From: Eupeodes corollae
Lineage: Eukaryota > Arthropoda > Insecta > Diptera > Syrphidae
NCBI RefSeq assembly: GCF_945859685.1
Contig: NC_079148.1
Coordinates: 142,969,133 to 143,033,132, forward strand
DNA: 64,000 bases
Direction: 5' to 3'
Position numbers and translations under genes: made by a program. Numbering within the stretch: the first letter of the stretch is position 1; each line of letters begins with the position of its first letter. A model generated the notes under the pieces. It worked only from the letters and a program-made list of their open reading frames with translations. It did not search any database and was not told where the DNA came from. Below, piece after piece: positions 1 through 12,060 of this stretch.

Positions 1-2010
1 TGGCGCAAGTCAATTCCGTTATAACCAGAGAAAATATTTTGTGGGCCATCAATACTTTTTTTCCATATAAATCCCCAGGCATGAATAGCATACTGGCAGT
101 TATGCTTCAACAGTTGCATGATGTGGCAGCTCTATGGCTGGAACAAATTTTCAAAGGATGCCTCCTTCTCAAACATGTGCCCATGTGTCGTGGAGACAGG
201 TCAAAGTAGTTTCTATCCCGAGAGTGGGTAGGCGAGGTCACGAATCTGCGAAGGATTTCAGACCAATAAGCTTAACATCTTTTGTGCTTAAAACCTTGCA
301 GCGCATTCTTGATTACCATACTATACCTAGAAGTTGCTTTTATCAACGTCCTTACCGAATCCGAAGAAGAATCGCTCAATAAGTTCGGTGTAGAAGACTT
401 CATTCGAATATGCATTATTTCCATGATCAGTGGTAGGAAGATTCGAGCCACTCTAGGCAATACAATAGCAACAAAACACTTGAGTAGGGGAACACCCCAG
501 GGTGGTGTCCTTTCGCCTCTTCTATGTCTTCTATTCATGAATACAATTCTCGTTAAATAAGAGAGATGTGGAGTGAAGGCGGTAGCCTACGAGGATGATT
601 TGGTGCTATTGGTGTCAGGAAAGTACACCTCTGTGATTAGTGAAATCACGGAGTTAGCTTTGAAGAAAGTTAGCAGCTGGGCCACGAGGTGTGGACTAGG
701 AGTTAACCAAAGTAAAACTGAACTGGTGCTCTTTACCACCAAAACTAAAGTACCGCCATTCACGCTACCTCAACTCAACGGTCAAATCCTATCATTGTCT
801 TTCAGGGCAAAATATTTGGGAGTTATACTCGTCCCTAAACTAAACTGGAAACTAAATATTGAAGTACGGGTTAAAAAGGCCTGTGTTGCCTTCTACGCCT
901 GCAGCAAAACTTTCGGCAAAAAGTGGGGACTTCAGTCGAAGATGATTTTTTTTACGTACATATCCGTAGACGTCCAATCTTAACATATGGTTCGATTGTG
1001 TTTTGGCCTGCTCTTAGCAAAGCCTATAATATTGATAAGCTAAAGAAGGTTCAGAGAACACCTTGCGTGAGCAGTGGGCAACACAGGGGCCATGCGTACT
1101 TGCCCAACGGACGCCTTAAACGTTATTTTGGGTCTTCTACCAATCGACCTTTTTATTGAATACATAGTTTCATGCAGCGCTATTAGGCTGAAGGAATCAA
1201 ACAGATGGTTGTCAAAACCTTATTGTCACAACAGATTTTATCTCGGTAGACACAGACTACTGCACTCCTACTTTGAGCATTAGTAAGGGTTTTAAGGTTA
1301 TTTTCCCATCCAGAGAAGATTGGGAGGATGACATCGTGTCGATAAATTTTGACCCAACCATCTTTACTGGCGGCTCAAAGATGGAGTGCGGAGTTGGTTC
1401 TGGAATCTTTTCTGAGTCCCTAAATGTAGCTAAATCCTTAAGGCTTCCTAACTTTGCTAGTGTTTTTCAGGCTGAACTGCTGGCAATAAGGGAGGCACGT
1501 AAGGCAGCTGTCAAAGCCATTAACTCGGCCACATCCTCATCAAAATTGATCCGGCAATGTCGCGATGAGGTTGCGAGCCTGAATATTAATCTCGGTGTCA
1601 CCCTGATCTGGGTTCCGGGCCATAGTGGTATCGTGGGAAATGAACCTGCTGACGAGCTAGCCAAGCAAGGATCAGCCCTTAATAGCTCACTTGCGGAAAT
1701 AGTTAACATTCATCTTGGTGCTATGAAGGGTAAAATCTTTTCTATCTACCAAACTGAATCAAACCGAAGGTGGAGCAATTTACCCAATTGCATTATACTT
1801 AAGAAGATATGGCTCACCTATAATAAAACCCGTACAAATGATCTTCTATGCAGGCCAAGGCAAGACATAGCCAGAATTGTTGCGGTTTGTACCCGACATT
1901 GGCCCATAGGAGTTCATGCAGAGAAGTTGGGTATCTCTTACAACACCTTTTGCCGTAGCTGTAGTGACCAAAGAGAAAGTGAAACGATAATCCATTTCCA
2001 CTGCAAATGA
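1..2010 (+). pseudogene. RNase H-bearing non-LTR retrotransposon ORF2 (I/R1-like), decayed
   Basis: Remnant of a reverse transcriptase with a C-terminal RNase H, entering from the left edge. Visible in order: RT fingers (KSPGMNSILAVMLQ near 70-115; DFRPISLTSFVLKTLQR near 255-305), RT motif B (RGTPQGGVLSPLL near 485-520), motif C at 590-605 as YEDD in place of YADD, GLGVNQSKTELVLF near 695-735, and RNase H at about 1340-1700 with WVPGHSGIVGNEPADELAKQ. The first RNase H aspartate (normally TDGS) reads TGGS. The tail (about 1780-2010) has a cysteine/histidine-rich end (CRSCSD...HFHC). Several frame changes and an apparent deletion near 315-345, between the fingers and motif A, break it. The minus-strand copy at 9118-11165 shares its motifs (WREVKVVFIPKAG, GTPQGGVLS), so both look like one family. 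RT plus RNase H without integrase is seen in the I/R1/LOA group; the exact clade is not assigned. Confidence 0.85.
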
Positions 2011-2403
2011 CCTTTTTTTGGCAAACACCAGAATGAAATGCTTTGGAAAAGCATTCTTTCAATAACTCGATGAGCTATCTGAGACAAAGATTAGAGACCT
2101 AATCTTTTTTCTCAATGCGACAAAATGGCTTTAACATAATGCTATGAAGCTTCTCTATAAATCTATCCCTTTCAATCAAAGGTCAAACGAGTTTTTGGTA
2201 TCAAAACGGCGCTCTACAGCTCGAATTGAATCTCCGGCTAGGTTGCCTGGCGATCGCCATTTTTACCTACCTACCATTTGTCGGTACAGGCTCGTGTTTA
2301 ATTGTGCTTAAGCCATCCGCTTCTGAAGTTTCTTTCTCTAGAATACCCTCTCCATTGAGATTATACACTCCAACGCTTAGGTCCCCTAATCCTCCAGGGA
2401 TGC

Positions 2404-3766
2404 CTAAGGTATCTGAGTCGACGATTTTGCAGTTTCAAAAACCTTCAAAACGATGTCAGCATCTACTCCAACATCCTGCAATTGCTTTTTGAGAGTCTTT
2501 ACCACTCCTGAAGCATTATTGAGGGATGGAATATTTAAAGGTTGGTCTTCGTCTGATAGTTGAGGAACTTGAGCAATTAACAAGTTTTCAGTGTTGTTTT
2601 TAACACATTTTGTAAAGTCAACTGCTTGCGGATTTAATGGAAATAATCCACATTTTCCAAAGATGTTTTTAATAGTGTCCACCATGTTTTTATTTCTCAT
2701 TATTGCTTCATTCAAAAGTGGACAGAAGTTTTGTTTGGTGAGTTGTTGTCCTAAATTTTTTGACAGCCTATCGCAGACTGTTATTTTCCAGTCTGATTTT
2801 AGTGGTTTAAAGGCACTTGCGTCAGCTGGTTGCATGATATGTGTGATGTTGGGTGGTAACGCATATAAAATTATTCCATTCTGGCTGCAGAATTCACTGA
2901 GCTCTAAAGCCAAATGCGATTTGTGCCCATCTACAAACAATACAACGGTTAGCTCGACGCTGTTGGCTAGTAATCGTTTGTGGACACAGTTGGCAACATA
3001 TTCAAAAAATGGTTTTGCTCCTCATCCATCCTTTCAACCCCTCTCTCCCTTTCCTAGTGCTCACACTGTGTCTACATAATAAGGGTAATATATCCCCTTG
3101 AGTGTGCGCTTATTATAAAAAAAAAAAAAAAAAAAAAAATCCACTCTCGCTTCTTCCTAAAAACCAAGATTCTGGAATACTTTCGACGATATCTTTCGGT
3201 GGGCGCAAATATGGAAACACGACCATGGTCTCAAAAAGGGTTCCATCAGCAGAAAAACGATCAGCACAGTCAGCGTTTCTTTTTCTTTTTCAGCTGAAAT
3301 TCTTCTTAGGTCTTCCATAATTTGTGCTTGTCCAATGCTCTCCAGGTAATTTTCAAATTCTCTGAACCATTTTAAAATAGCCTCTTTGGTAACTACGGCT
3401 CTACCCTTACTGATGGTCTCCGCTTCTCGCAAATATAAAGAGGGGTTCCTTTTAAAAAAGGCTCGCATCCATGCCTTTCCTGGACGATCGTTTTTGAACG
3501 GAGTTTTTCTCTTCGAGTCTTTTATAATTTTCTGGACCGTATTCAATAAATCGTCCATATTTAAGGGGAAGCCACACTTGCACAAATCCGCTCACCATTG
3601 AGCTATTTTTTCCTCTTCGTCGGCTTTCAAATATGGTTCTGGGCCCATTTTTGTAGCCCTTTCGCCGATTAGTCTCTTTCCATTTAATCGGTCGTGCAAA
3701 GTTGAGCGGTATATTCCGTACTTGATCGCTGCTTGCCTTATGCTGATGTTGTTCGTCCTTTATCAT
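2404..3766 (-). pseudogene. pogo/Tigger-like DDE transposase, broken
   Basis: Transposase of the pogo (DDE_1/CENP-B-like) branch of the Tc1/mariner superfamily. Reading 3766 to 2404: an HTH/psq-like start, a CENP-B-type DNA-binding stretch (GKAWMRAFFKRNPSLYLREAE), then the catalytic domain with VVFPYLRPP, SIPESWFLGRSESG, VLFVDGHKSHL (second Asp) and LPPNITHIMQPADASAFKPL (third Asp). Reading the minus strand, the frame shifts near 3240 and again nearer the N terminus around 3585. A poly-A-tailed insert (about 3021-3142) separates the SESG and FFEYVANC blocks. The domain order and near-complete length suggest it was full-length before decay. Clear terminal inverted repeats were not found; an inverted-motif cluster lies just upstream at 3868-4090. 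Confidence 0.85.
3021..3142 (+). repeat. Short poly-A-tailed retroposed insert inside the pogo transposase
   Basis: About 120 bp that interrupts otherwise continuous transposase homology. It contains a C/T-rich start, cctagtgctcacactgtgtc, and ends in a run of about 23 A at 3118-3140. An insertion with a 3' poly-A on the + strand looks like the 3' end of a 5'-truncated non-LTR element or a SINE. I could not define the target-site duplication, so the borders are approximate. Confidence 0.5.
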
Positions 3767-3867
3767 TTAAGGCTTGGGCTAAATTGTCTGCATTCATCCT
3801 ATAAAAAAATAAAGCTGGTAGGTTAGCTACTTAAATGAATAAAAATACCTCTAACTTCATATAAAGT

Positions 3868-4090
3868 AAGCTGTCCGGACACTGAGACTATTTTTTCAGT
3901 TCCCGGACAAATATACTCTTCCCGAGTAAACCCTGTCTGAATACTGAAAAAAATATATCAAACTTACCACATAAAAGAATAAAAGAGAGGATTTGCGTTT
4001 TTTCTCATTTTTTTCAGTATCCGGACACTCTGTCCGGAAACTAAAAAAAATTCTTCAATTTTGGTTCCAGTATCCGGACACTGAAAATGC
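3868..4090. repeat. Inverted tccggaca/tgtccgga motif cluster
   Basis: Repeated short motifs in both orientations: ctgtccggacactgag near 3870, cagttcccggaca near 3897, cagtatccggacactctgtccgg near 4016-4038 and ccagtatccggacactgaaa near 4068, with A- or T-runs next to them. The motif TGTCCGGACA is itself palindromic. It lies just outside the pogo-like transposase N terminus, where subterminal repeats of such an element would be expected, but no matching copy was found on the other side. Confidence 0.45.
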
Positions 4091-4099
4091 GGCAAAAAA

Positions 4100-7000
4100 T
4101 AAGTAAATTTACTTTTTTTTTCTTTGATTTATTGAAGTTTATTCAATTTTAATAAAAGCTAAGTAATTTTTATAACAATAAAATAATAAAGTCTTCTTAA
4201 ATTACTTACGTTTCGCAAATGATCTCACTATTTTTTTTTACACAAAACGAAAACACAACCGCACTTGCAGACCGTCGACACTGATTTGATTTGTAACTCT
4301 TTCAGTATCCCGCCGATCGACTTTAAACTTTGGATGTATGTGTGAGACATATAACGGATCATATTTTCGATGGTATTTTTCGATATTTATGGATGGTTTG
4401 CTTATCATTTTCGAAAAAATTAATGTGTGTCCTGGTGCCTTTACCTAGGGTTTAAGAATTCAAAGTAACAAAAATGTGTACCTAGTTCAAAAACACAAAT
4501 ATCCATCAGCCCTGACGGTATTTGTGTGAAAATGAAAAAACCTCCGTTGATGCTCCGATTTAAATTCATTTTTGACAAATTTTCACCCTCAAACTCTGAA
4601 ACACACACATTGTGCAATTTAACATTCCAGACATTTTTCAATATCCTTTTCCTCTCTTTTCAAATGTCCTAAATTTAACCCTTAGTTATCCTCTTTTGGG
4701 TATACCTATCTACCTTACCTATGTATAAAGCTAGGTTATATTAATTTCCTGGAAAAAACTAGGTCACACACTCTCGAAAATCTAATCGATGGTGTCTAAT
4801 GAAAATCCGAAAAGCCAACAAACACCCCTTTTCACGAATATACCTATCTACTAGCCTACCCATAAGCTATAACAAACGGTATGTATGTAGGTACACAATC
4901 ATCGACCATCCACCATATTTTTGAAAAACCACGCGTACCTTAGAAAAGTATGTATACCTATGTAGGATAGGTACAACGGAAGCATCCCAAAACAAACTCA
5001 AAATAACAACAAAAAATATCATTTCCTCAACAATCCCCAACCAAATTAATATCGTCATCCCTTATATCTACCAACACAAGCGCCCCCTGCCCTAAATTTT
5101 CTAGCCCAAGCACAACAAAGCACAGCAGCTTATGTCAGTGGCATGGCATGGCACTGGTTCTGCTGGCAACTACTGGCCTGGCACCCCAAACAATAAGAGA
5201 AACAAAAACAAAGAAAAATAATATAAAATCCACCCCAACCAACAATCCGACGATTCTCTCTTCAAAATATTCCCGCCAACAGGCTTTACGGACAGAATAC
5301 GGCTACGCCACGATTTTCCTTCCTACACCTTACCTACACACATTCTACATTCTTCCGCTGACCATTCTCCCGCCCTCTCATACTGCTTGCATTTACAAAA
5401 TTTACAAACGCAACGCATGTAGAGTTTAGAGTACTATCAGTGTGGGACCGACGACGGATGATGATGATGATGACGACGGCGACGCACAAACAAATATAGA
5501 GATAGGTACATATGTATATTCCCATCCCATTCTCATATTTCTCTTTCCCTTACACCCCCTCCCCCCTTAAAGAATACGACTATATTGCAGCGAATTTCCA
5601 TCAGCAACAACAACAACAACAAAACAAACAAAAATAACAAGAGAAAAAATCATTAATAACATAAAATGCCAGCTGCCCGTTTTCCTATCCAAAGCGATTT
5701 TCCTCAAAAATGTTACGTCACTGGATGTGGTTTCTCTACCTATTCAACGAAAACGGCAATCTTCGTCCTCCTCCCAACTACGCTCTTTATCGACGCTAAA
5801 CCCACTGCCTTACCGATAGATACAGAAAAACACTACGAACGACGGCACCACCAGCTAAAGCAGCAACGGCACAACGACGACGGCAACGACAACGACAACG
5901 TATAACGTACAACGACGATAGGACTATATAAAAGATGCGAATACGAAGAGAAAGAGGAATCAAACAAAAATAAAAACACAAGCAACTGAAATAAAATGTA
6001 TGTATCTGTAAAATGCAAGTGGAGTGAGGGCAAAATTGTTTGTTGTTCTTGCATCCCTCTCTCACATTCGCCTAACGGGCCTCAAATTTCATTCAACCTC
6101 GGAATAAAGTTGATGAACGCCTTGATGATGATGAAGATGATGATGAAGCTAGTGCTAGCTTGTCTGGTGTAATAGTAGGGGAAGAAGAATGTTTTTTTTT
6201 TCGTTTCTTTTCCTCTGCTTTCGTATTTATTTATTATTAGCAAAGAAGTTGTTTAGAAGAGGGATGAAAGGGAAGAGGAAAGACGGTGACGATAGCAGGT
6301 TTGTTTTTCTTTACTTTGTTTTGGTTCGTCTTTGTTGTGCGCATAACCGTTGTTTCTTTTTTAAAACGTTTCATTCGAAAAAGGTGGTGTTCAAATTTAA
6401 AGAAGATTTGATAAAAGAGAAGGAAAAGAGAGAATGAATTCCTCTCTCTCTCTCTCTTGAATCATTGCGCGATGAATTTGTGGATTATGGAAAATGGAAG
6501 GGAGGAGAAATGAACAGTTTTTCGCTCAATTTTGTTGGTTCATTTGAGAATGAACTTGGAATGGAATGTCGTTTCCATTTCCTCTTAGTTTGTCGTTGTT
6601 CTCATTCTCTTCATTCATTCAACATCCACTCCGACTCCATTCTCTCCCATGCGTCGCGCGGGCAAAAACAAAAACAAAAGAAGACTCAAAAAAACTATAA
6701 AACTATCTTAACTAGATTTGGAATGGAATTCCACTATTTTCAGTTGTTGTTGGTTTTTGTGAATATTGAACGGATGTAAGTATAATGAGAAAATCAAGAA
6801 AAAACAAATTAGAAAGGGTTTTTTTTTCTTCTTCTTTTTCGTTGATGTTGTTCTTGTTCTCATTTATGTTAAAAGAAGAAGGAAAGAGAGAGAATAGTGA
6901 AATAGAGGAAAAGTCAATAATACTATCAAAATCAAATAATTTTGTTGTTGTTGGGTTTTTTCTTGGGTTGCGTGCGTAGAAAAGGAACGCGCGTTGTAGA

Positions 7001-7510
7001 ACTGTAGTATATTGTTGCTTTTTATTTTTGTCTCTTATCACTATTTTCTTTCTTCAAATTCAAACTGAAAGCGAAGCAATGGAAATTCCCTGCGTGCGTC
7101 GTCGTGGTCGTTGTACGTTGTTGTCGTCACCGTCACAGTTACCGTAAAATCATCATCAACAACAACAATAACAACAACGACAACAAGAAAAGGGGAGCAA
7201 AATATCTTTCCCAACAACAAGTATACTCGAAAGAGATAGAGAGAAAGTCAAAGTTTAAGTGATATGGTAGATGGCGGGAAATATATTGGGTGTAGTAGTA
7301 GGATAGGAAGGTAAAAGATAATCTAGAAAATTAACGGTGGGGTTAGAAGTGTCCCGCTTTTAGGTAGATAGGAATGTTCCCGAATCTTCTTCTTTTTTCA
7401 ACTTGTTTTTGTTTGTATTCAATTTACACTGACCTTCTTGTAAGTAAGGGAGCCTTATTACATATTCCTAGACTTGTGGAATAGAAAGGGTCCTAACCAT
7501 CTATTTACCT
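4100..7510. other. AT-rich, low-complexity spacer
   Basis: No gene recognised. It holds microsatellites: GAT/GAC repeats at about 5456-5482, CAA repeats at about 5603-5625, CAACGA-type repeats at 5870-5900, CT repeats at 6439-6458 and CAA/CGA repeats at 7148-7190. It also has T-rich runs and several TACCTACC/GGTAGGTA-type stretches. Open frames here (for example 6465-6779) follow the low-complexity sequence and are not credible. Confidence 0.5.
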
Positions 7511-8018
7511 ACCTAATGGGTGTTTTTTTTTTTTTTTAAATGGAAGCTAGATAGAATGTTAAGTTGGTAACACTATTTTAAATGGTGGCCATTTTGTCAG
7601 TTTAGTTTGACAATTTGTTTGACATTTCAACATGAATCAATTGACGCTAGAAAAACGCAAAATCATGTTAATGTTCGAAAAATGACATATACAGTATTGG
7701 ACACGAATTTAGGACATTGAAAAGAGTACAAGTATTTTTCTACTTTTAGTTCTTTATTACTTGCAAGAGTAACGGTTCCTTTTTATGTTGTTGTAATACA
7801 AATCTGTAAATGATTGAAAAGTAAAATACCATTTTGCGAAAAATTAAGATTGTTTGTGATTTGCGTTGCTTTTAGCTGGACATAAATTTAGCCCGTTTTG
7901 CGATCAAAGAGTGTATTTTTAATTTTTGTGTTTTTTAAAAAAGAAAATAATAATTTTTGAGGTAATTAAATATTCCTTTAATGATCTATATTAAAAAATA
8001 AAAGAAAATTAATTAGTC

Positions 8019-8121
8019 ATGGCAAAAGGAAAATAGTCCTCAAAGAAAAAAAGAAGTCTGATCTTGAAAATGAAGTCAAAAGGCCGGACGTTAACAGACA
8101 TTTCTAAGTTTCTAAGTAATA
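8019..8121 (+). pseudogene. Tc1-like transposase N-terminal stub
   Basis: Reads MAKGK, a stop, then SSKKKRSLILKMKSKGRTLT followed by DISKFLSN. The pattern of basic residues followed by ILKMKSKG-x-T-x-x-DIS resembles the first helix-turn-helix of Tc1 transposases (R-x-x-I-x-x-L-x-x-x-G-x-S-x-x-x-I-A). Homology stops near 8130, where an RTE fragment begins, so only about 35 residues survive. Its position inside the IR/DR repeats supports the call. Confidence 0.5.
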
Positions 8122-8135
8122 TTATACTGTTACGC

Positions 8136-9115
8136 CATCTCCTTATCAGTGTGGCTTCAGACCAGTGTGGTTTCAGACCAGGAAATTCCACTATCGTCCA
8201 AATATTCACACTACGGCAGATCTTGGAAAAAACCTAGGAGCTTCAAATCGAGACCCACCATCTCTTTATCGATTTTAAAGCCGCGTATGACAGCATCTAT
8301 AGGGAAGAGCTCTACAGAGCATCCCTGTCAAACTTATCCGTTTGTGCAGAATGACGATGGAGAATGCACGCTGCTCCATCAAGGTCGGAAAAGATCTCAC
8401 CGATGCATTTGATGTTTACAAAAGATGTAAACAAGGCGATGCACTGTCATGCGACTTCTTCAACATCGTTCTGGCAAGAATTGTGCAAAACTCAACGGCC
8501 AACACTAGAGGCACAATCTTCCAAAGGTCCATCCAACTACGCGGACACGCGTTGGGTTTAGTGGTCAATGAGGGCAAGACCAAGTATATGCTGTCATCAA
8601 AAAAGGACATTGAACAACGACGTCTTGGACAAAACGTCACCATGGGCAGCTTTAACTTTAAGGTAGTTAAGAACTTTGTCTACCTAGGCACCGCTATTAA
8701 TGCAGACGACACCAGCGCTGAAATCAAACGAAGAATAACTCTTGCAAAGCGCTGCTTCTTTGGACTAAGAAGGCAAATGAGTTGTAAAGTCCTCTCTCGA
8801 GGATCACCATCTATAAGACACTCATCATCCTGATTCTCATTTATGACGCTGAGGCCTGGCCCTGTCAAAAAAAGATTACAACGTCTTAGGATGCTTCGAG
8901 AGAAGATGCTTCGGCTTAGATGGCTAGGTCATGTAGAGCCAATGGACATTAACGCTCCAGCCGGCCCGGAAGGTCTTCGAATCCAATCCCAAGAGACGGC
9001 CGGCGCGGCGCAGTAGAGGAAGACCGCGACTCAGGTGGCGCACCCAGGTGAGAGAGGACCTCAACCAACTTAGCGTGCGAAACTGGAGACAGTTAGCTAG
9101 GGACGTTGATTTCAC
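8136..9115 (+). pseudogene. RTE-type reverse transcriptase fragment, catalytic motif deleted
   Basis: Begins in an RT block (QCGFRPGNST, near 8143-8190, with a short local duplication), continues with FIDFKAAYDSIYREELYRA (motif A), QGDALSCDFFNIVLARIVQN (motif B), LGLVVNEGKTKYMLSSKKD and VVKNFVYLGTAINADDTSAE. It ends with a C-terminal MLRLRWLGHVE...GRPRLRW-like segment to about 9115. Compared with the related copy at 17690-19195, roughly 28 codons containing YADD are missing in frame between RGHA and LGLVVNE near 8550. Several other frameshifts are present. The family resembles RTE-type elements, which lack RNase H. The junction with the next element is near 9118. Confidence 0.8.
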
Positions 9116-9117
9116 GT

Positions 9118-11165
9118 TTTCTTTAAGCCAGGACAAGACTTTCCTTATCGACAAAAGTTTCGCCTGGAACACGCTACAATGATTGGGAAGGACTAATGAG
9201 AGACTTGATTTCAGCCTTTCAGAGTACACACCTCCACCAACCCCTTCTTTTGTTTTTGACCCATCTGCGTAAAACTGGATTGGCTCATCCTCCAAGAATG
9301 TCCTATCTTCATAAAAAGATCTGTGAGGTATAGACATCGGGAAATTTCTGTCGAATTGCAGTTGGGGGATGGTGTAGTCTGTGTGCTTTTGAATGGATTC
9401 TAAATATTTAAGAATTACGGAGTGGCCAATGTTGTTGTTAGTCCACTGCGACGAAGCTTTGAGCTTGCAGCTATTTGTTTGATAAATATGTCAAGAGATG
9501 TTAGGTAGAGCAAGGTGTTCAGTGCCGCAGACGGGGTCGTGCGAAACGATCCGCTTATACATAGGCAAGCTGAACGTTGGACTTTATTTCGCTTATCCAT
9601 GTTTATACCTTTCTCTAAAGCAGTCCACCATACTGCCACACCGTACGTTAATTTCGGTCTGATTACCGATGTGTATAGCCAATGCGTGATTATGGGTTGT
9701 AAACCCCATTTATTACCAATAGCTTTTTTGCAAGAAAAGTACAGTAGCTTTTTTGACTCTTTCCTGTACGTTGCGTTTTTAATTTTGTTTTTTGTCTAAG
9801 ACAAGACCCAGGTATTTAGCCTCGTCTGAGAATTTTAATTGGATTCCTTTAAAGTAAGTAGGGTTGACAAATAGAATTTCGTATCTCCTCGAAAATAAGA
9901 CCAGATCGGTTTTGTGTGGGTTAACACCCAGTCCACACCGATCAGCCCAAAATATTAGTCTGTCTAAGGCACTTTGTAAGAGTTCTTTTAGGATATTAAG
10001 ATGCATTCCTGAAACTGCTATAGCAACGTCGTCCGCATAGGCTATCACTCTGAAACCCTCCGCATCCAGACTAGCTAGGATTTCATTCACCACTAGGTTC
10101 CAGAGGAGAGAGGATAGAACACCACCTTGCGGTGTCCCTCTACTAACGAATCGTCTGCTAGAAGAGTTGTCCAGTTTTGAGTTAATTGTTCTGCTAGTCA
10201 GCATTTAATGAATTAACTCCCGAAGCGAAATCTCTACATTTGAAGATGTCAGTACAGATGTGATTGCAGATGTTTCCACGTTGTTAAAGGCACCTTCGAT
10301 GTCAAGGAAATCAACCATAGTGAACTCTTTATGATGGAGGGAATATTCGATGGTGCGTACTAAAGTGTGTAACGCTGTTTTCACCGATGTCTTGTATCAA
10401 TTCTTGCCCTTAAATGGATACCAATCAATCTTTCCAAGGTCTTGAGAAGGAATGATGATAGACTTATAGGCCGTAGATCTTTAGGATTGACGTACGAGCA
10501 TTTACCTGCTTTGGGTATAAAAACAACTTTAACTTCTCTCCATGCAGAGGGAACATGGACTAGGTAAAGACAGCTGGTAAGCTGCCTCAAGGATTGGTGC
10601 AATTATGCCAGAAGTCTTTTGTAACTCGGCTGGTATTATTCCATCTGGTCTTGCAGATTTAAATGGTTTGAAGCTGTTGAGAGCCCATTGTAGCTTATCC
10701 CTTGTGATCAGACCTTGTGGATATGTTGTATTTGAACTTGAACGTAGATAATTGTTGCAAGTTTCGGTAAGAGAACTACCGGGAAAGTGAGTGTCCAATA
10801 GTAAGTTCAGCGATTCATTACTTGAATCTGTCCTGGAGCCGTCTGAATTCTTCAAGCAGCTTTGCATCGCTGGGCTAGTTAAAAGAATTTTTCGTAACCT
10901 AGAAGCGTCAGAAGTTTCTTCTATTGTGCCACAGAAGAATCGCCAAAAAGATCGCTTAGATTTCCTTAGTGCCTTCTTGTAGATTCTTAGGGATTCTTTG
11001 TAAGATTCCCAGTGAGAGGCTAGTCTTGCGGTTTTGGCCCGGTTGAAAAGTTTCCTGCATTCTTTCCTTAGCGAGTCAAGCTCTGAGGCCCACCATTGTG
11101 GTTTCCTCTTTCCTCTTATGTGTATAAGTGGACAAGCAATTATTAGCGTTCTCTTCATTGCTGAG
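9118..11165 (-). pseudogene. RNase H-bearing non-LTR retrotransposon ORF2 (I/R1-like), decayed
   Basis: Same family as the element at 1-2010, opposite strand. From 11158 downwards: a pre-RT linker (KPQWWASELDSLRKECRKLF), SFKPFKSARPDGIIPAELQ, WREVKVVFIPKAGKCS...DLRPISLSSFLLKTLER, DIEGAFNNV (motif A, near 10290), RGTPQGGVLSSLLWNLVVNE (motif B), FRVIAYADDVAIAVSG (motif C, YADD intact, near 10040), GLGVNPHKTDLVLFSRR and an RNase H start (FYADGSKTKEGVGGGVYSER, near 9230-9280). The RNase H stops near 9118 at the RTE junction, so the C terminus is missing. Frames shift at least three times. The nominal catalytic Asp of RNase H (YADGS) is kept here, unlike the first copy. Confidence 0.85.
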
Positions 11166-11639
11166 GTAAAGTCACTGACTTTGTAAGTAAAACTTTATCA
11201 AAAAACTGTTGAATGTGCTAAATTCGTGTCCTGGCGAAAAATTGATGTTTCTACATTCCATACTTTTTTCCTCTTACGGATGTTAAACATATTTGATGAA
11301 GTACATAGCGCTATTTGTATGTAATGTAAATAAGATATAACTAAATTCATAATAAGAAAACAAATTGAAAATTAAACGGTTTTTATTTTCTTTAACAAGT
11401 GTGCTAAATTCTTGTCCGCCACTGTAGGTACGAAAATTTTGTTTAGCGATAAAACTAACCTTTAGTTGAATGGATACTCGAATACTTAGGTACATCAAAA
11501 TTGCCGTATTTAAAGTGTTGACAATTCTGACGTTATGTTAAGGCACCGTTACATCCATAAAAACTGAGTTTTTGGTGTGTTTGATGTGTTGGTAGAATAA
11601 TTGGTACAAACTTTTTTAAAAACGATGCTTTTTTAGGAC

Positions 11640-12060
11640 ATTACAGTCAATGGTGACCGTTATTAAGCCAAGATTACTGACTTTTTCGTTCTGTGGTTTC
11701 GAGCTGTGGTTTAAACAAAATGGCGCCACAATTGATTTATTGAAGGAAACGTTTGGTAACCGCATAGTTCCACGTTACGGACACGTACCTGTGAAGGGGC
11801 TTACAAGATCCTGTGATTTTACGCCGTCACTTAATTATTTTCTGTAGGAATTTGGTAAGTCGCTAGTCTACACTAATAACTCTGAAATGATTGACCACTT
11901 AGAGAAAAACATTCGGAGCGTTACTGCCGACATATCTCCGATCACCAATTTTTGAAAAATTCATCGAAAATCAGACTTCGAGATAAGACTATGTCCAAGC
12001 TAGCCGTGGCGCTGCTCATTGACCAGAAATCATATTTGAATTATTATTTCAGAAGATGAT
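11640..12060 (+). pseudogene. Mariner (visitor/rosa-type) transposase C-terminal part
   Basis: Translated pieces include FKQNGATIDLLKETFGNRIV, TRSCDFTPSLNYF (the block that normally carries the last catalytic Asp, TPLDYFLWG), KSLVYTNNSEMIDHLEKNIR and SVTADIS, ending in PEIIF near 12030. It is interrupted by stops and frameshifts. At nucleotide level it matches the minus-strand copy at 50603-51297 (for example caattgatttattgaaggaa and attacagtcaatggtgaccg), confirming one family. Confidence 0.7.

Larger units (their letters stand above)
7692..11424 (+). mobile_element. IR/DR Tc1-like element nested in the mariner, itself invaded
   Basis: Outer inverted repeats: cagtattggacacgaattta at 7692 and, inverted, gctaaattcttgtccgccactg ending at 11424. 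Each is flanked by TA (7690-7691 and 11425-11426), the Tc1/mariner target. Inner copies of the motif lie about 185-190 bp inside: ggacataaatttagccc near 7878 and gtgctaaattcgtgtcc near 11214. Two repeat copies per end is the IR/DR arrangement known from some Tc1-like elements. A transposase start remains at 8019-8121. The rest of the interior has been replaced or interrupted by an RTE fragment and an RNase H-type retroelement. Confidence 0.65.

Noticed and set aside
5666..5905. 79-codon frame as a host exon
   Set aside because: The C-terminal third is an AACGACG-type repeat and no splice signals or homology are visible.
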